Counted from the stretch's first letter, positions 1-6,518 are shown. The stretch: DNA of 8,491 nucleotides from Bacillota bacterium (GCA_009780875.1 WQZE01000032.1:1-8491), one strand, 5' to 3'. Translations and numbers: made by a program. The notes: generated by a model from the letters alone, not told the origin.

Positions 1-824
1 TGGGAAAGGTCAAAAAAACGCTCCACGCCAAAGCGGGGCATATGGGGACTTTGGATCCAATGGCTACGGGTGTCTTGTTGGTGGGTGTGGGTCAAGCGAC
101 CCGACTTTTTGACTTGTTTTTGGGGCACGACAAGACCTATATTGCAGAATTTGAGTTTGGATATTGCACAGATACACTGGATGCCTTGGGCACCCTTGTG
201 GAGCAATGCGACAAAATTCCAAACGAACAACAAATACAAGCGTGTTTGCCATCCCTTTGTGGACAGATTGGACAGATACCGCCACAATACAGTGCAAAAA
301 GCGTGGGTGGCAAGCGTGCGTATCAAATTGCACGGGCTGGTGGGAGCGTTGTGTTGCCACCCAAGCAAGTGACGATTTATGGTATCAAGTATTTGGGCAG
401 TCAAGCACCCAACAAGCATTCCTTTGAAATTCGGTGCAGTAGTGGTACTTATATTCGTTCTATTTGCAGAGATATGGCGGCAAGGCTTGGGAGTTTGGCA
501 ACGATGACCGCCCTAGTCCGTGTACAAAGCGGAGACTATGCCTTGCAACAAGCCAATGATTTTGAAGATACAAGCCAGTGGCAATTGATACCTTTGGAGA
601 CCGTATTGCACAAAATGCCAAGAGTGGACATTGATGAAAAGCATTTTGAAAAACTAGCCAACGGCGTGAAACTCAATATAGAACCAACACTCTTTGCACA
701 AAAAGAGCCTACCGTGCTTTTGCCAGAGGTTGACCATACAGTTTATTGTCGCAATACTCTTTTTGGGATAGGGCGAGCAAAAAAGGAAAAATTAGTGATA
801 GGGACAAACCTATTTACAAGATAA
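1..824 (+). CDS. truB: tRNA pseudouridine(55) synthase TruB, 5'-partial
   Basis: TruB converts uridine 55 in the T-loop of tRNAs to pseudouridine. The frame is open to the left edge and its first complete codon is at position 3, so roughly the first 20 residues are missing. The catalytic-loop motif GHMGTLDPMATGVL (Asp in TLDP is the nucleophile) lies at about 36-77. It is followed by KTY...TDTLDALG, by the IPPQYSAKSVGGKRAYQIAR block, and by CSSGTYIRSICRDMAARLG, all TruB hallmarks. About 273 codons are visible, consistent with a near-300-residue protein. The C-terminal part (about the last 60 residues) is less conserved and would correspond to the small PUA-like region. The ATG at 42 is internal and is not the start. 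Two bases separate the TAA from the ribF ATG, which suggests translational coupling. Recognition is firm. Confidence 0.95.
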   Translation, partial: GKVKKTLHAKAGHMGTLDPMATGVLLVGVGQATRLFDLFLGHDKTYIAEFEFGYCTDTLDALGTLVEQCDKIPNEQQIQACLPSLCGQIGQIPPQYSAKSVGGKRAYQIARAGGSVVLPPKQVTIYGIKYLGSQAPNKHSFEIRCSSGTYIRSICRDMAARLGSLATMTALVRVQSGDYALQQANDFEDTSQWQLIPLETVLHKMPRVDIDEKHFEKLANGVKLNIEPTLFAQKEPTVLLPEVDHTVYCRNTLFGIGRAKKEKLVIGTNLFTR

Positions 825-826
825 AA

Positions 827-1834
827 ATGAGACAGATAGACACAAGTACAAAAAATGCAACCTCCAAAAAACCCAAAGCGGTCATTGCACTTGGGTATTT
901 TGACTGTGTGCATTTGGGTCATAGAGCGATTTTTGAGACAGCCAAGAGATTGGCACAAGAGAACAAAGCAAAATTGGCTGCTATGACTTTTGCGGACAAT
1001 GACTTTTCATGCTTGGTCAAAAGTAGCAAACAACTTTATTCGTTTGACACAAGGCTTGGACTTTTTGCAGATTGTGGTGTGGACATTGTTTTGCCCTATG
1101 TGTATAGTGATATCAAGAATCTCAGTCCCCAAGAATTTTTGCAAAGGTTGTTTTCTACGATTGGCGCAAGCGTAGTGGTTTGTGGTTTTGATTTTAGATT
1201 TGGACACAAAGGCAAGGGCGATGTGGAGTTGCTTGATAGATATTGTATGCAAAACGGCGTGAGCCTTGAACTTGTATCTAGCCAAATCTATCTAGGAGAG
1301 CGTGTCTCCACGACTGTCATCAAGGACTGTTTGCAAAATACGAATTTTGACAAAGCAAATGCATTGCTTTGCAAACCGTATTTTGCAAGCGGAAAGGTAC
1401 AAAAAGGTCGTTGTGTGGGCAGGACACTTGGTTTTCCTACCGCCAACATAGATATTGCACCCCATTTGTTTTGCTTGCCCGAAGGCGTGTATGGGACAAC
1501 GACGCAATTGTCGGATGGTTCGGAGTACAAGTCAATCACCAACATTGGGGGGAAACCTACCTATGATATAGCCACCAAAAATATGGAAACTCATTTGATG
1601 GGGTTTGAGGGTGATTTGTATGGACAAGTGATACAGGTCAATTTTTATCAAAAGTTAAGGGATATAAAAAAATTTGAGGGTGTAGATGCATTGACAACGC
1701 AGTTGCACCTTGATAAAGAATTATGGGAAAATCGTGAAATGGTTGCCCAAGATAGAGCGGGCGGTCATCAAAACGAGAACGACACGAGTGAGGTTGCAAC
1801 GCTAGGGAGTTTTGTGGCAACCAAATCCTCGTAA
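827..1834 (+). CDS. ribF: Bifunctional riboflavin kinase / FAD synthetase RibF
   Basis: RibF phosphorylates riboflavin to FMN and adenylylates FMN to FAD. The product is 335 residues from the ATG at 827. The N-terminal nucleotidyltransferase domain carries GYFDCVHLGH (residues 23-32), the HxGH adenylylation motif, with Cys27 where Gly is usual. The C-terminal kinase domain shows GRTLGFPTANI (198-208), then TNIGGKPTYD and METHLMGFEGDLYG, with Glu254 as the likely catalytic base. I chose 827 because the in-frame ATG at 746 lies deep inside truB. No good Shine-Dalgarno precedes 827, but it follows the truB stop by two bases, so coupling is likely. After the conserved KLRDIKKFEG segment the protein ends in a polar tail of about 30 residues, making it slightly longer than the usual 305-315. 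truB-ribF adjacency is common in Bacillota. Confidence 0.95.
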   Translation: MRQIDTSTKNATSKKPKAVIALGYFDCVHLGHRAIFETAKRLAQENKAKLAAMTFADNDFSCLVKSSKQLYSFDTRLGLFADCGVDIVLPYVYSDIKNLSPQEFLQRLFSTIGASVVVCGFDFRFGHKGKGDVELLDRYCMQNGVSLELVSSQIYLGERVSTTVIKDCLQNTNFDKANALLCKPYFASGKVQKGRCVGRTLGFPTANIDIAPHLFCLPEGVYGTTTQLSDGSEYKSITNIGGKPTYDIATKNMETHLMGFEGDLYGQVIQVNFYQKLRDIKKFEGVDALTTQLHLDKELWENREMVAQDRAGGHQNENDTSEVATLGSFVATKSS

Positions 1835-1846
1835 AGGAGGCAGTAT

Positions 1847-2725
1847 ATGGAGTACAGTCAAAAACGCACAATGCCTTTGTTTGGCATATCAGGCGTAGAT
1901 GAGAGTTTTTATGGCACCAAGGGGTGCAAGCACACTTTTCAGGTTCCACAGTGGTTGCAGGGAATTGGATTGAATGCATTTGAATATTCTTTTGGTAGAG
2001 GCATCAATATTGGAGAAGAAACTGCAAGCAAGGTGGGGGCACAAGTCACAGAGTATGGTACGGCGATGAGTGCACACGCACCTTATTTTGTGAGTTATGC
2101 AAGCAGTGACCCGCAAAAAGTTGAAAACTCGCATAAATATCTTTTGGATTCTTGCAGGACCATTGGTTTGATGGGCGGCAAAAGGGTGATTGTGCATTGT
2201 GGTGTGCAAAACAAAGAGCATTCGTCCAGAGAGCAAAGTGTGACACAAATAGCCGAAAACCTGCAAGTTTTGGCACAAAAGATGGACCAAGACGGCTTTT
2301 TGGATACGATTATGTGTCTTGAAACAATGGGTAGATACACACAAATTGGTGACTACAAAGAGATTGCACAATTTTGCACGATTGACAAGCGGTTCATACC
2401 TTGTTTTGACTTTGGGCACATCAATTGCACGATGCAAGGTAGTTTGCAAAAAGCAGAGCAGTATCAAGAAATCTTTGAGCACTGTATTGCGGTGATGGGT
2501 AGAGACAAAGTGCAAAACTGCCATATTCATTTTAGCAAAATTCAATTTGGAGCAGCGGGCGAAATCAAACATATTGATTTTGATGACACCGTATTTGGAC
2601 CCAATTTTGAGCCACTTGCACAAACCTTGAAAAAAATGAAACTCACACCCACCATCGTTTGCGAATCCTCTACCACAAGAGCCAAGGATGCTCTGTATAT
2701 GCAGGCGTGCTATGGGGCACTTTGA
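1847..2725 (+). CDS. Endonuclease IV-like TIM-barrel protein (AP endonuclease family 2)
   Basis: This 292-residue protein has the layout of the endonuclease IV / xylose isomerase-like TIM barrel. True endonuclease IV cleaves DNA 5' of abasic sites with three metal ions. Visible probable ligands are His77 (SAHAPYF), His117 (IVHCG), Glu159 (CLETMGR), Asp188 and His191 (CFDFGHIN), His226 (CHIHFSK), His242 (IKHIDF) and Glu273 (VCESS). The place corresponding to E. coli Asp229 in the DxH pair appears to be Ile240, with Glu239 beside it, so the third metal site may differ. Length is close to the 280-300 of the family. Start choice is clear: AAAGGAGG at 1833-1840 sits six bases before the ATG and overlaps the ribF stop. 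Likely last gene of the truB-ribF operon. The fold is confident; AP-endonuclease activity is inferred, and a sugar-isomerase-like role cannot be excluded. Confidence 0.8.
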   Translation: MEYSQKRTMPLFGISGVDESFYGTKGCKHTFQVPQWLQGIGLNAFEYSFGRGINIGEETASKVGAQVTEYGTAMSAHAPYFVSYASSDPQKVENSHKYLLDSCRTIGLMGGKRVIVHCGVQNKEHSSREQSVTQIAENLQVLAQKMDQDGFLDTIMCLETMGRYTQIGDYKEIAQFCTIDKRFIPCFDFGHINCTMQGSLQKAEQYQEIFEHCIAVMGRDKVQNCHIHFSKIQFGAAGEIKHIDFDDTVFGPNFEPLAQTLKKMKLTPTIVCESSTTRAKDALYMQACYGAL

Positions 2726-2814
2726 GGGTATTTTGTAGATTTGGAAATTCTTGGATTTTTCCAAAAATTGGATATGATTACAAAAATAAACAGTCATAAA
2801 TAGTACAAATTTTG

Positions 2815-2843
2815 TTTACAAATTGTTCACAATATGATACAAT
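2815..2843 (+). promoter_or_regulatory. Vegetative promoter upstream of ruvX
   Basis: TTTACA at 2815-2820 (one mismatch to TTGACA) is followed after exactly 17 bases by TACAAT at 2838-2843 (one mismatch to TATAAT). A TG at 2835-2836 makes it an extended -10. Transcription would start near 2850, giving an untranslated leader of about 75 bases before ruvX. It lies in an AT-rich gap of 200 bases, with overlapping short dyads around the -35 element. Prediction is from consensus match only. Confidence 0.7.
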
Positions 2844-2925
2844 ATATATATTCCAAAAGAAACAAATTTGCAATTTTTGATTTTGCAAAAATTCGCTTGC
2901 TTTTGTAGCCAAAAAGGAGTATAAT

Positions 2926-3360
2926 ATGGTTGTGAGAAAATTGGGTATAGACTATGGTGCAAGGCGTACAGGGCTTGCGATTAGCGATGTGATGGGGATT
3001 ATTGCAACTCCTTTGGAGACTTTTGTGTCGCAAGGGATGAGGCAAGATATTGACCACATTGCACGGATTGTCAACACAAAACAGGTGGACACTGTGGTGA
3101 TTGGTATGCCATACAATATGGATGGCACTACGGGCAAAAGAGCCAAAAGCACGGAGTTTTTTGGTCAAGCACTCAGTAGGATTGTGGGTGTGCCGGTGGT
3201 GTTTAGGGATGAAAGATTGACCACCGTAGAGGCGTATAGCAAATTGGCACAAGCCGGACTCAAAAAAGCCAAACAAAAAGACAAGGTGGACCAAGTGTCT
3301 GCACAAATTATTTTGCAAGAGTACATTGACAGTACTTTTGCAGACAAAATAGGAAAATAA
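2926..3360 (+). CDS. ruvX: RuvX/YqgF family nuclease, Holliday junction resolvase-like / pre-16S rRNA processing
   Basis: The 144-residue product matches the RuvX (YqgF) family, which has an RNase H-like fold. Members are linked to 16S rRNA 5'-end maturation and were earlier predicted to be Holliday junction resolvases. Key motifs are LGIDYGARRTGLAISD near the N terminus (Asp9), GMPYNMDGTTGKRA in the middle, DERLTTVEA (95-103) and DQVSAQIILQEYID (from Asp122). Asp9, Glu96 and Asp122 are the probable acidic active-site residues. Length is typical (about 140). AAAGGAG at 2913-2919 lies six bases before the ATG. It is expressed from the promoter at 2815-2843 and followed after 107 bases by a DUF1292 gene, a pairing also seen in Bacillus (yrrK-yrzB). 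Which substrate is cut in this organism cannot be read from sequence. Confidence 0.93.
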   Translation: MVVRKLGIDYGARRTGLAISDVMGIIATPLETFVSQGMRQDIDHIARIVNTKQVDTVVIGMPYNMDGTTGKRAKSTEFFGQALSRIVGVPVVFRDERLTTVEAYSKLAQAGLKKAKQKDKVDQVSAQIILQEYIDSTFADKIGK

Positions 3361-3452
3361 ACCGACGGTACAAAATTGCATTTTCAGTACACTTGCAGGG
3401 GTACGCCAAAAGGGACTCTTGATGTGATGGACGGTCAATGCAACAAACAATC

Positions 3453-3462
3453 AAAAGGAAGG
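3453..3462 (+). promoter_or_regulatory. Ribosome binding site fixing the DUF1292 start
   Basis: AAAAGGAAGG lies five bases upstream of the ATG at 3468. The upstream in-frame ATG at 3438 has no comparable site, so 3468 is the better start. Confidence 0.7.
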
Positions 3463-3467
3463 TAGAT

Positions 3468-3914
3468 ATGCCTAGCAACAATAACGGAAACAAAAATAAT
3501 ACTACGAGCAAACCAGGGGCAAGCAAGCCAGCGGCAAGTGAGAGCAGTCTCAACAAGGTGACAGCGTCCAAGGACTACAATACAATCAGGCTCAACAAAC
3601 CAATGGTTGCCAAAGAACCTAAGGTTGAATTTTTGGACGACACCGAAGAGCCCTTTATGCTTACCAATGATGATGGTGGACAAGAAGAGTTTGTGGGCAT
3701 TGCGGTCATTGAGTATGAGGATGCGTTATATATTCTTATGAAGCCTACGGACAAAAGTCTTGAAATTGCTGAGGATGAGGCAATCCTTTTTCAGATGGTG
3801 CCAGAGGATGATGAAATGGACTCGTATATTCCAGTAGAAGACGATGTCCTAGCAGACAAAGTCTTTGCAGAGTATCTCAAAGCCGCTGATGAATTTGAAA
3901 ACTTGGAAGACTAG
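3468..3914 (+). CDS. DUF1292 (YrzB-like) family protein with low-complexity N-terminal tail
   Basis: This is a small acidic protein of 148 residues with no known enzymatic role. Roughly the first 35 residues are a low-complexity Asn/Lys/Ser/Ala-rich stretch, probably disordered. From about residue 60 the sequence follows the DUF1292 pattern: a hydrophobic-acidic beta-rich core (PFMLTNDDGGQEEFVGIAVI, then YEDALYILMKP), EDEAILFQMVPEDDE, and a C-terminal acidic helix ending in EYLKAADEFENLED. The ATG at 3468 is preferred over the in-frame ATG at 3438 because AAAAGGAAGG at 3453-3462 precedes it with five bases of spacing. The position downstream of ruvX supports the assignment. A terminator-like hairpin follows at 3966-4000. 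Family assignment is by pattern and context; the function is unknown. Confidence 0.85.
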   Translation: MPSNNNGNKNNTTSKPGASKPAASESSLNKVTASKDYNTIRLNKPMVAKEPKVEFLDDTEEPFMLTNDDGGQEEFVGIAVIEYEDALYILMKPTDKSLEIAEDEAILFQMVPEDDEMDSYIPVEDDVLADKVFAEYLKAADEFENLED

Positions 3915-3965
3915 ACTAAGTCATACAAGGATTTTGGGACAAACAAAATATATGTGCATTGCAAA

Positions 3966-4000
3966 CAAAACCCCTTGTAGCAAGTCTATGAGGGGTTTTG
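3966..4000 (+). terminator. Terminator-like hairpin after the DUF1292 gene
   Basis: CAAAACCCCT (3966-3975) and AGGGGTTTTG (3991-4000) are perfect reverse complements, forming a 10-bp stem with a 15-base loop. The GC core is flanked by an A tract on the left and a T tract on the right, as in a bidirectional intrinsic terminator. The T run is only four bases and there is no further T-rich tail, so efficiency may be modest. It sits between the DUF1292 stop and the next gene's ribosome binding site. Confidence 0.7.
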
Positions 4001-4036
4001 TGCTGTCCTGCATCAAAAGCCAAAAAGGGGGCAAAA

Positions 4037-4546
4037 ATGAGCGTGAATACATCTAGTATGAGACATATGATACATCCTTTTGAGCCCAACATAACGGCAT
4101 CTTGCAAGGTGCTTATTTTGGGGAGTGTACCATCTATCAAAACCATGGAGTATGGATACCCTTATGCACACCCGCAAAACAGGTTTTGGAAAGTGATGCA
4201 AGCAGTGTGTGGTTGTGACTTTGATGGATTGAGCGGCAAACAACGCCTGGATGTTTTGCTTTTGCACTCCATTGCTCTGTACGATGCCATCGTAGAGTGT
4301 GATATTGTTGGGTCTAGTGACAACCAAGTGTACAACGCAGTGCCCGCAAACATAGCCAAATTGGTGCAAGGTACACAAATCTCCAAAGTTTTGTGTGCGG
4401 GTGCCTTGTCGTACCAAACAACCAAAGACAACAACAACCTAGATATCCCCATTATCAAAATGCCCTCTACAAGTCCTGCCAATGCCAAGATGAGTCTCCC
4501 ACAATTGATAGGTGCGTGGTCGCAAGAACTAGCATTTTTGAAATAA
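4037..4546 (+). CDS. DNA-deoxyinosine (hypoxanthine-DNA) glycosylase-like protein, uracil-DNA glycosylase superfamily
   Basis: The 169-residue product fits the hypoxanthine-DNA glycosylase branch (family 6) of the uracil-DNA glycosylase fold. Characterised members remove hypoxanthine, formed by adenine deamination, from DNA and leave an abasic site. Motifs in order are HPF at 13-15, ILGSVPS (27-33, water/base pocket loop), HPQNRFW (45-51, with Asn48 as probable active-site residue), ALYDAI...GSSD (80-95) and PSTSPAN (143-149, equivalent of the DNA-intercalation loop). The ATG at 4037 is chosen because AAAAAGGGGG at 4022-4031 precedes it; an ATG at 3998 would start inside the preceding hairpin. 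No clear promoter is visible between that hairpin and the gene, so expression may depend on readthrough. Specificity could be hypoxanthine, uracil or broader. Confidence 0.82.
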   Translation: MSVNTSSMRHMIHPFEPNITASCKVLILGSVPSIKTMEYGYPYAHPQNRFWKVMQAVCGCDFDGLSGKQRLDVLLLHSIALYDAIVECDIVGSSDNQVYNAVPANIAKLVQGTQISKVLCAGALSYQTTKDNNNLDIPIIKMPSTSPANAKMSLPQLIGAWSQELAFLK

Positions 4547-4646
4547 CAATGGATTGTGTGGTGGGGTAGCCGTGGATTGTCAACCAGGGTACAAAAGACT
4601 GAAAATCCTTGGGATAGTGGGCACAAAAATTTTGTTTTGGTTTTGG

Positions 4647-4675
4647 TTGACTTTTTTGACCATATGTGATATAAT
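4647..4675 (+). promoter_or_regulatory. Strong vegetative promoter for the Xaa-Pro peptidase-efp unit
   Basis: TTGACT at 4647-4652 and a perfect TATAAT at 4670-4675 are separated by exactly 17 bases. TG at 4667-4668 adds an extended -10. The predicted transcript begins near 4682, only about 26 bases before the chosen start codon at 4708. A 13-base dyad (ACAAAA-A-TTTTGT, 4623-4635) lies 11 bases upstream of the -35 box. This is the best promoter match in the window. Confidence 0.8.
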
Positions 4676-4698
4676 AATATATAGTGCATTGTGTCATT

Positions 4699-4703
4699 GA
4701 GGT
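4699..4703 (+). promoter_or_regulatory. Ribosome binding site fixing the peptidase start
   Basis: GAGGT ends four bases before the ATG at 4708. The upstream in-frame ATG at 4684 would lie almost at the predicted transcription start (about 4682) without room for a binding site, so 4708 is preferred. Confidence 0.6.
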
Positions 4704-4707
4704 ATTG

Positions 4708-5787
4708 ATGGAAAAAAATGAATCCAACAATTTGGCAAAAACTTACTGTGACTGTTTGGTTGTCCTAGATGATGACAATAGGTTTTTTTATAGCAAATTA
4801 CGCACAAGTTTTGGTGCGGTGCTCGTATACGGTGACCATAGAGTATACATCAGCGACGGTAGATATGAGTATTTTTTGAAATCTCATCTGATGGGTTGGG
4901 AGATTGTTTGTACCAATGGGGCACAGTTGTTTGACACCATTGCCAAAGAATGTGCAAAGCGTGGGGTCGCACGCTTGGGTTTTGAAAATGCAACGATTCT
5001 CAAAACCCAATACGACGGACTCATCAAATCTCTCAGCACCGCTATCCCAACGGGTTGCACGCTCGTGCCGTGCAGTGACAAAATACGAGATGAAAAGTCC
5101 ATCAAAAATGCAGAGATGATTGAGTGCACGGCAGAGGCACAAAGGATTGCCGAGGAGACACTTGCCAAAGTGATTCCACTCATCAAAATAGGTATCACCG
5201 AACGAGAGATTGCTGCACGCATTGAGTATGAGATGATTTTGTTGGGTGCGGAGACCAAGTCTTTTGATACGATTGTTGCTTTTGGTGAGAATAGTGCCAA
5301 GCCACACCACGCACCCAGTTATAGGAAATTTGCAAAAGGTGACATTGTCTTGGTGGATATGGGTTGCAAATTTGGCGGTTATTGCAGTGATATGACGAGA
5401 ACATTCTTTTTGTCAGAGTCTGACAACCAAGAACTCATCACCATACACGGCGTGGTCACCGAGGCCCAAAAATATGCAATCAAAAACACACGCCCAGGGA
5501 TGACTTGTGGCGAGGTGGATGCAATGTGTCGTGAGTATATCAAGTCCAACGGATACGAAAAAGAATTCTCGCACGGGACGGGGCACGGAGTGGGTATTGC
5601 TGTGCACGAGTATCCAAGGGTTGGTGCCGGGAGCGAAGACATCTTGAAAGAAGGAATGATAATCACCATTGAGCCCGGTATCTATGTGCAAGGTTTGGGT
5701 GGTGTGCGTATGGAAGATATGGTGGTAGTGACCCACGATGGCGTACGCAATTTTACGAAGTTCTCAAAAAACTTGTATAGCAAATAA
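4708..5787 (+). CDS. M24 family Xaa-Pro peptidase (aminopeptidase P / prolidase type)
   Basis: A 359-residue cytoplasmic metallopeptidase that releases the N-terminal residue before proline, or splits Xaa-Pro dipeptides. The N-terminal third (about 1-125) is a creatinase-N-like domain; the rest is the pita-bread catalytic domain. All five dinuclear metal ligands are visible: Asp217 (LVDMGC), Asp228 (YCSDMTRTF), His293 (HGTGHGVGIAVHE), Glu322 (IEPGIYV) and Glu336 (VRMEDM). Length matches the usual 350-360 of the short bacterial form. There is no signal peptide. It is the first gene behind the promoter at 4647-4675 and lies 74 bases upstream of efp, the same order as yqhT-efp in Bacillus. The family is certain; aminopeptidase P against prolidase cannot be separated by eye. 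Confidence 0.93.
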   Translation: MEKNESNNLAKTYCDCLVVLDDDNRFFYSKLRTSFGAVLVYGDHRVYISDGRYEYFLKSHLMGWEIVCTNGAQLFDTIAKECAKRGVARLGFENATILKTQYDGLIKSLSTAIPTGCTLVPCSDKIRDEKSIKNAEMIECTAEAQRIAEETLAKVIPLIKIGITEREIAARIEYEMILLGAETKSFDTIVAFGENSAKPHHAPSYRKFAKGDIVLVDMGCKFGGYCSDMTRTFFLSESDNQELITIHGVVTEAQKYAIKNTRPGMTCGEVDAMCREYIKSNGYEKEFSHGTGHGVGIAVHEYPRVGAGSEDILKEGMIITIEPGIYVQGLGGVRMEDMVVVTHDGVRNFTKFSKNLYSK

Positions 5788-5803
5788 AGACAAATATACA
5801 CCC

Positions 5804-5826
5804 TTTTTGCAAGAGACTTGCAAAAA
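5804..5826. repeat. Perfect 10-bp inverted repeat between the peptidase gene and efp
   Basis: TTTTTGCAAG (5804-5813) and CTTGCAAAAA (5817-5826) are perfect reverse complements with a three-base loop, AGA. ACCC at 5800-5803 and GGGT at 5833-5836 could extend the stem across an internal bulge. Because the T run leads and the A run trails on either strand, it is not a classical intrinsic terminator. It lies in the short leader before efp and could act as an mRNA processing or stability element. Confidence 0.6.
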
Positions 5827-5861
5827 ATTTAGGGGTCAAAAATAGTAGGAGTACCACAATT

Positions 5862-6422
5862 ATGGTAATGGCGGGCGATTTTAGAAAAGGTGTCACCTTG
5901 GAGATTGAAGGCAAGGTATATGTCATTGTTGATTTTCAACACGTAAAGCCGGGCAAAGGTGCGGCTTTTGTGCGTGCAAAAATCAAAAATGTTATGACTG
6001 AGCAAGTATTGGAGCAAACCTTTAATCCCTCTGACAAATACCCATTGGCACACATAGAACGCAAAGATATGCAATATAGTTACAAAGATGGAGATTTGTA
6101 CTATTTTATGGATATGGAGAGTTTTGAGTTGGTGCCTCTTGAAAAGGGGATTTGTGAGGAAGCCTTGCAGTTTATCAAAGAGGAAATGAGTGCGGTAGTT
6201 ATGTTTTACAAAGGCAATGCGTTTAGTGTAGAGCCTCCCAACTTTGTAGAACTCACTATTGTTGAGTGTGAGCCTGGTGTGCAAGGGGATACCTCCAAAG
6301 CCGGAAACAAACCAGCCAAAGTGGAGACAGGGCTCACGGTACAAGTGCCATTGTTTGTAAACAACGGCGAGAAAATTCGTATTGACACAAGAAACGGAAC
6401 CTATATGGAAAGAGTAAGATAA
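5862..6422 (+). CDS. efp: Translation elongation factor P
   Basis: EF-P binds ribosomes stalled at consecutive prolines and promotes peptide bond formation. The 186-residue product is the standard length and shows the three beta-barrel domains. The N-terminal KOW-like domain begins GDFRKGVTLEIEGKVYVI, with the tip loop HVKPGKGAAFVR placing Lys32 where Bacillus EF-P is modified. The middle OB domain includes EEALQFIKEEMSAVVMFYKG, and the C-terminal OB domain ends in VPLFVNNGEKIRIDTRNGTY, the family signature region. AGGAG at 5847-5851 lies 10 bases before the ATG at 5862; the second ATG at 5868 would be too distant. No epmA- or epmB-type modification gene is in the window. The upstream partner is an Xaa-Pro peptidase, a common pairing. 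The gene is followed by a 16-bp inverted repeat. Confidence 0.97.
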   Translation: MVMAGDFRKGVTLEIEGKVYVIVDFQHVKPGKGAAFVRAKIKNVMTEQVLEQTFNPSDKYPLAHIERKDMQYSYKDGDLYYFMDMESFELVPLEKGICEEALQFIKEEMSAVVMFYKGNAFSVEPPNFVELTIVECEPGVQGDTSKAGNKPAKVETGLTVQVPLFVNNGEKIRIDTRNGTYMERVR

Positions 6423-6447
6423 CACCCTTCAAAGATTTTTGAAATGC

Positions 6448-6491
6448 AGTCACAAAATAGGAGTGCCAATGTGGGCTCCTATTTTGTGACT
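6448..6491 (+). terminator. Perfect 16-bp inverted repeat downstream of efp, probable terminator
   Basis: AGTCACAAAATAGGAG (6448-6463) pairs perfectly with CTCCTATTTTGTGACT (6476-6491) around a 12-base loop. A GGAG/CTCC core next to an A-rich left arm and T-rich right arm resembles a bidirectional terminator, though the T run is within the stem and short. The left arm includes an AGGAG (6459-6463) spaced seven bases from a GTG at 6471, in frame with the next gene, so the stem could instead hide a ribosome binding site. Which role applies is undecided. Confidence 0.6.
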
Positions 6492-6518
6492 AACGGAGAG
6501 CATAAAACAAAACAAGAT

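Noticed and set aside
746..826. Longer N terminus for ribF from the ATG at 746
   Set aside because: It would overlap truB by about 80 bases; the extra residues resemble no RibF sequence, and the ATG at 827 fits the family.
1129..1390. Frequent TTGCAA/TTTGCA words as a possible repeat family or uptake signal
   Set aside because: Most occur in coding frames as Leu-Gln or Phe-Ala codons, so codon preference explains them; a genome-wide count would be needed to claim more.
2741..2764. TTGGAAA/TTTCCAA inverted repeat after the endonuclease IV-like gene as a terminator
   Set aside because: The stem is only seven AT-rich pairs with a 10-base loop and no T tract follows.
1889..2797. 302-codon open frame on the minus strand opposite the endonuclease IV-like gene
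   Set aside because: It mirrors a recognised gene with full motifs and its translation shows no family resemblance; its openness is explained by the sense gene's codon choice (few TTA, CTA or TCA codons).
2872..2893. AATTTTTG/CAAAAATT pairing in the ruvX leader as a riboswitch or attenuator
   Set aside because: An eight-pair, almost pure A-T stem is expected by chance in such DNA; no riboswitch core motif is seen.
3998..4036. Upstream ATG at 3998 for the glycosylase gene
   Set aside because: It begins in the 3' arm of the terminator-like hairpin and has no ribosome binding site, while the ATG at 4037 does.
5829..6425. 198-codon minus-strand frame opposite efp, and a 207-codon one opposite ruvX (2827-3450)
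   Set aside because: Both lie antisense to certain genes, lack recognisable motifs and have no convincing ribosome binding site.
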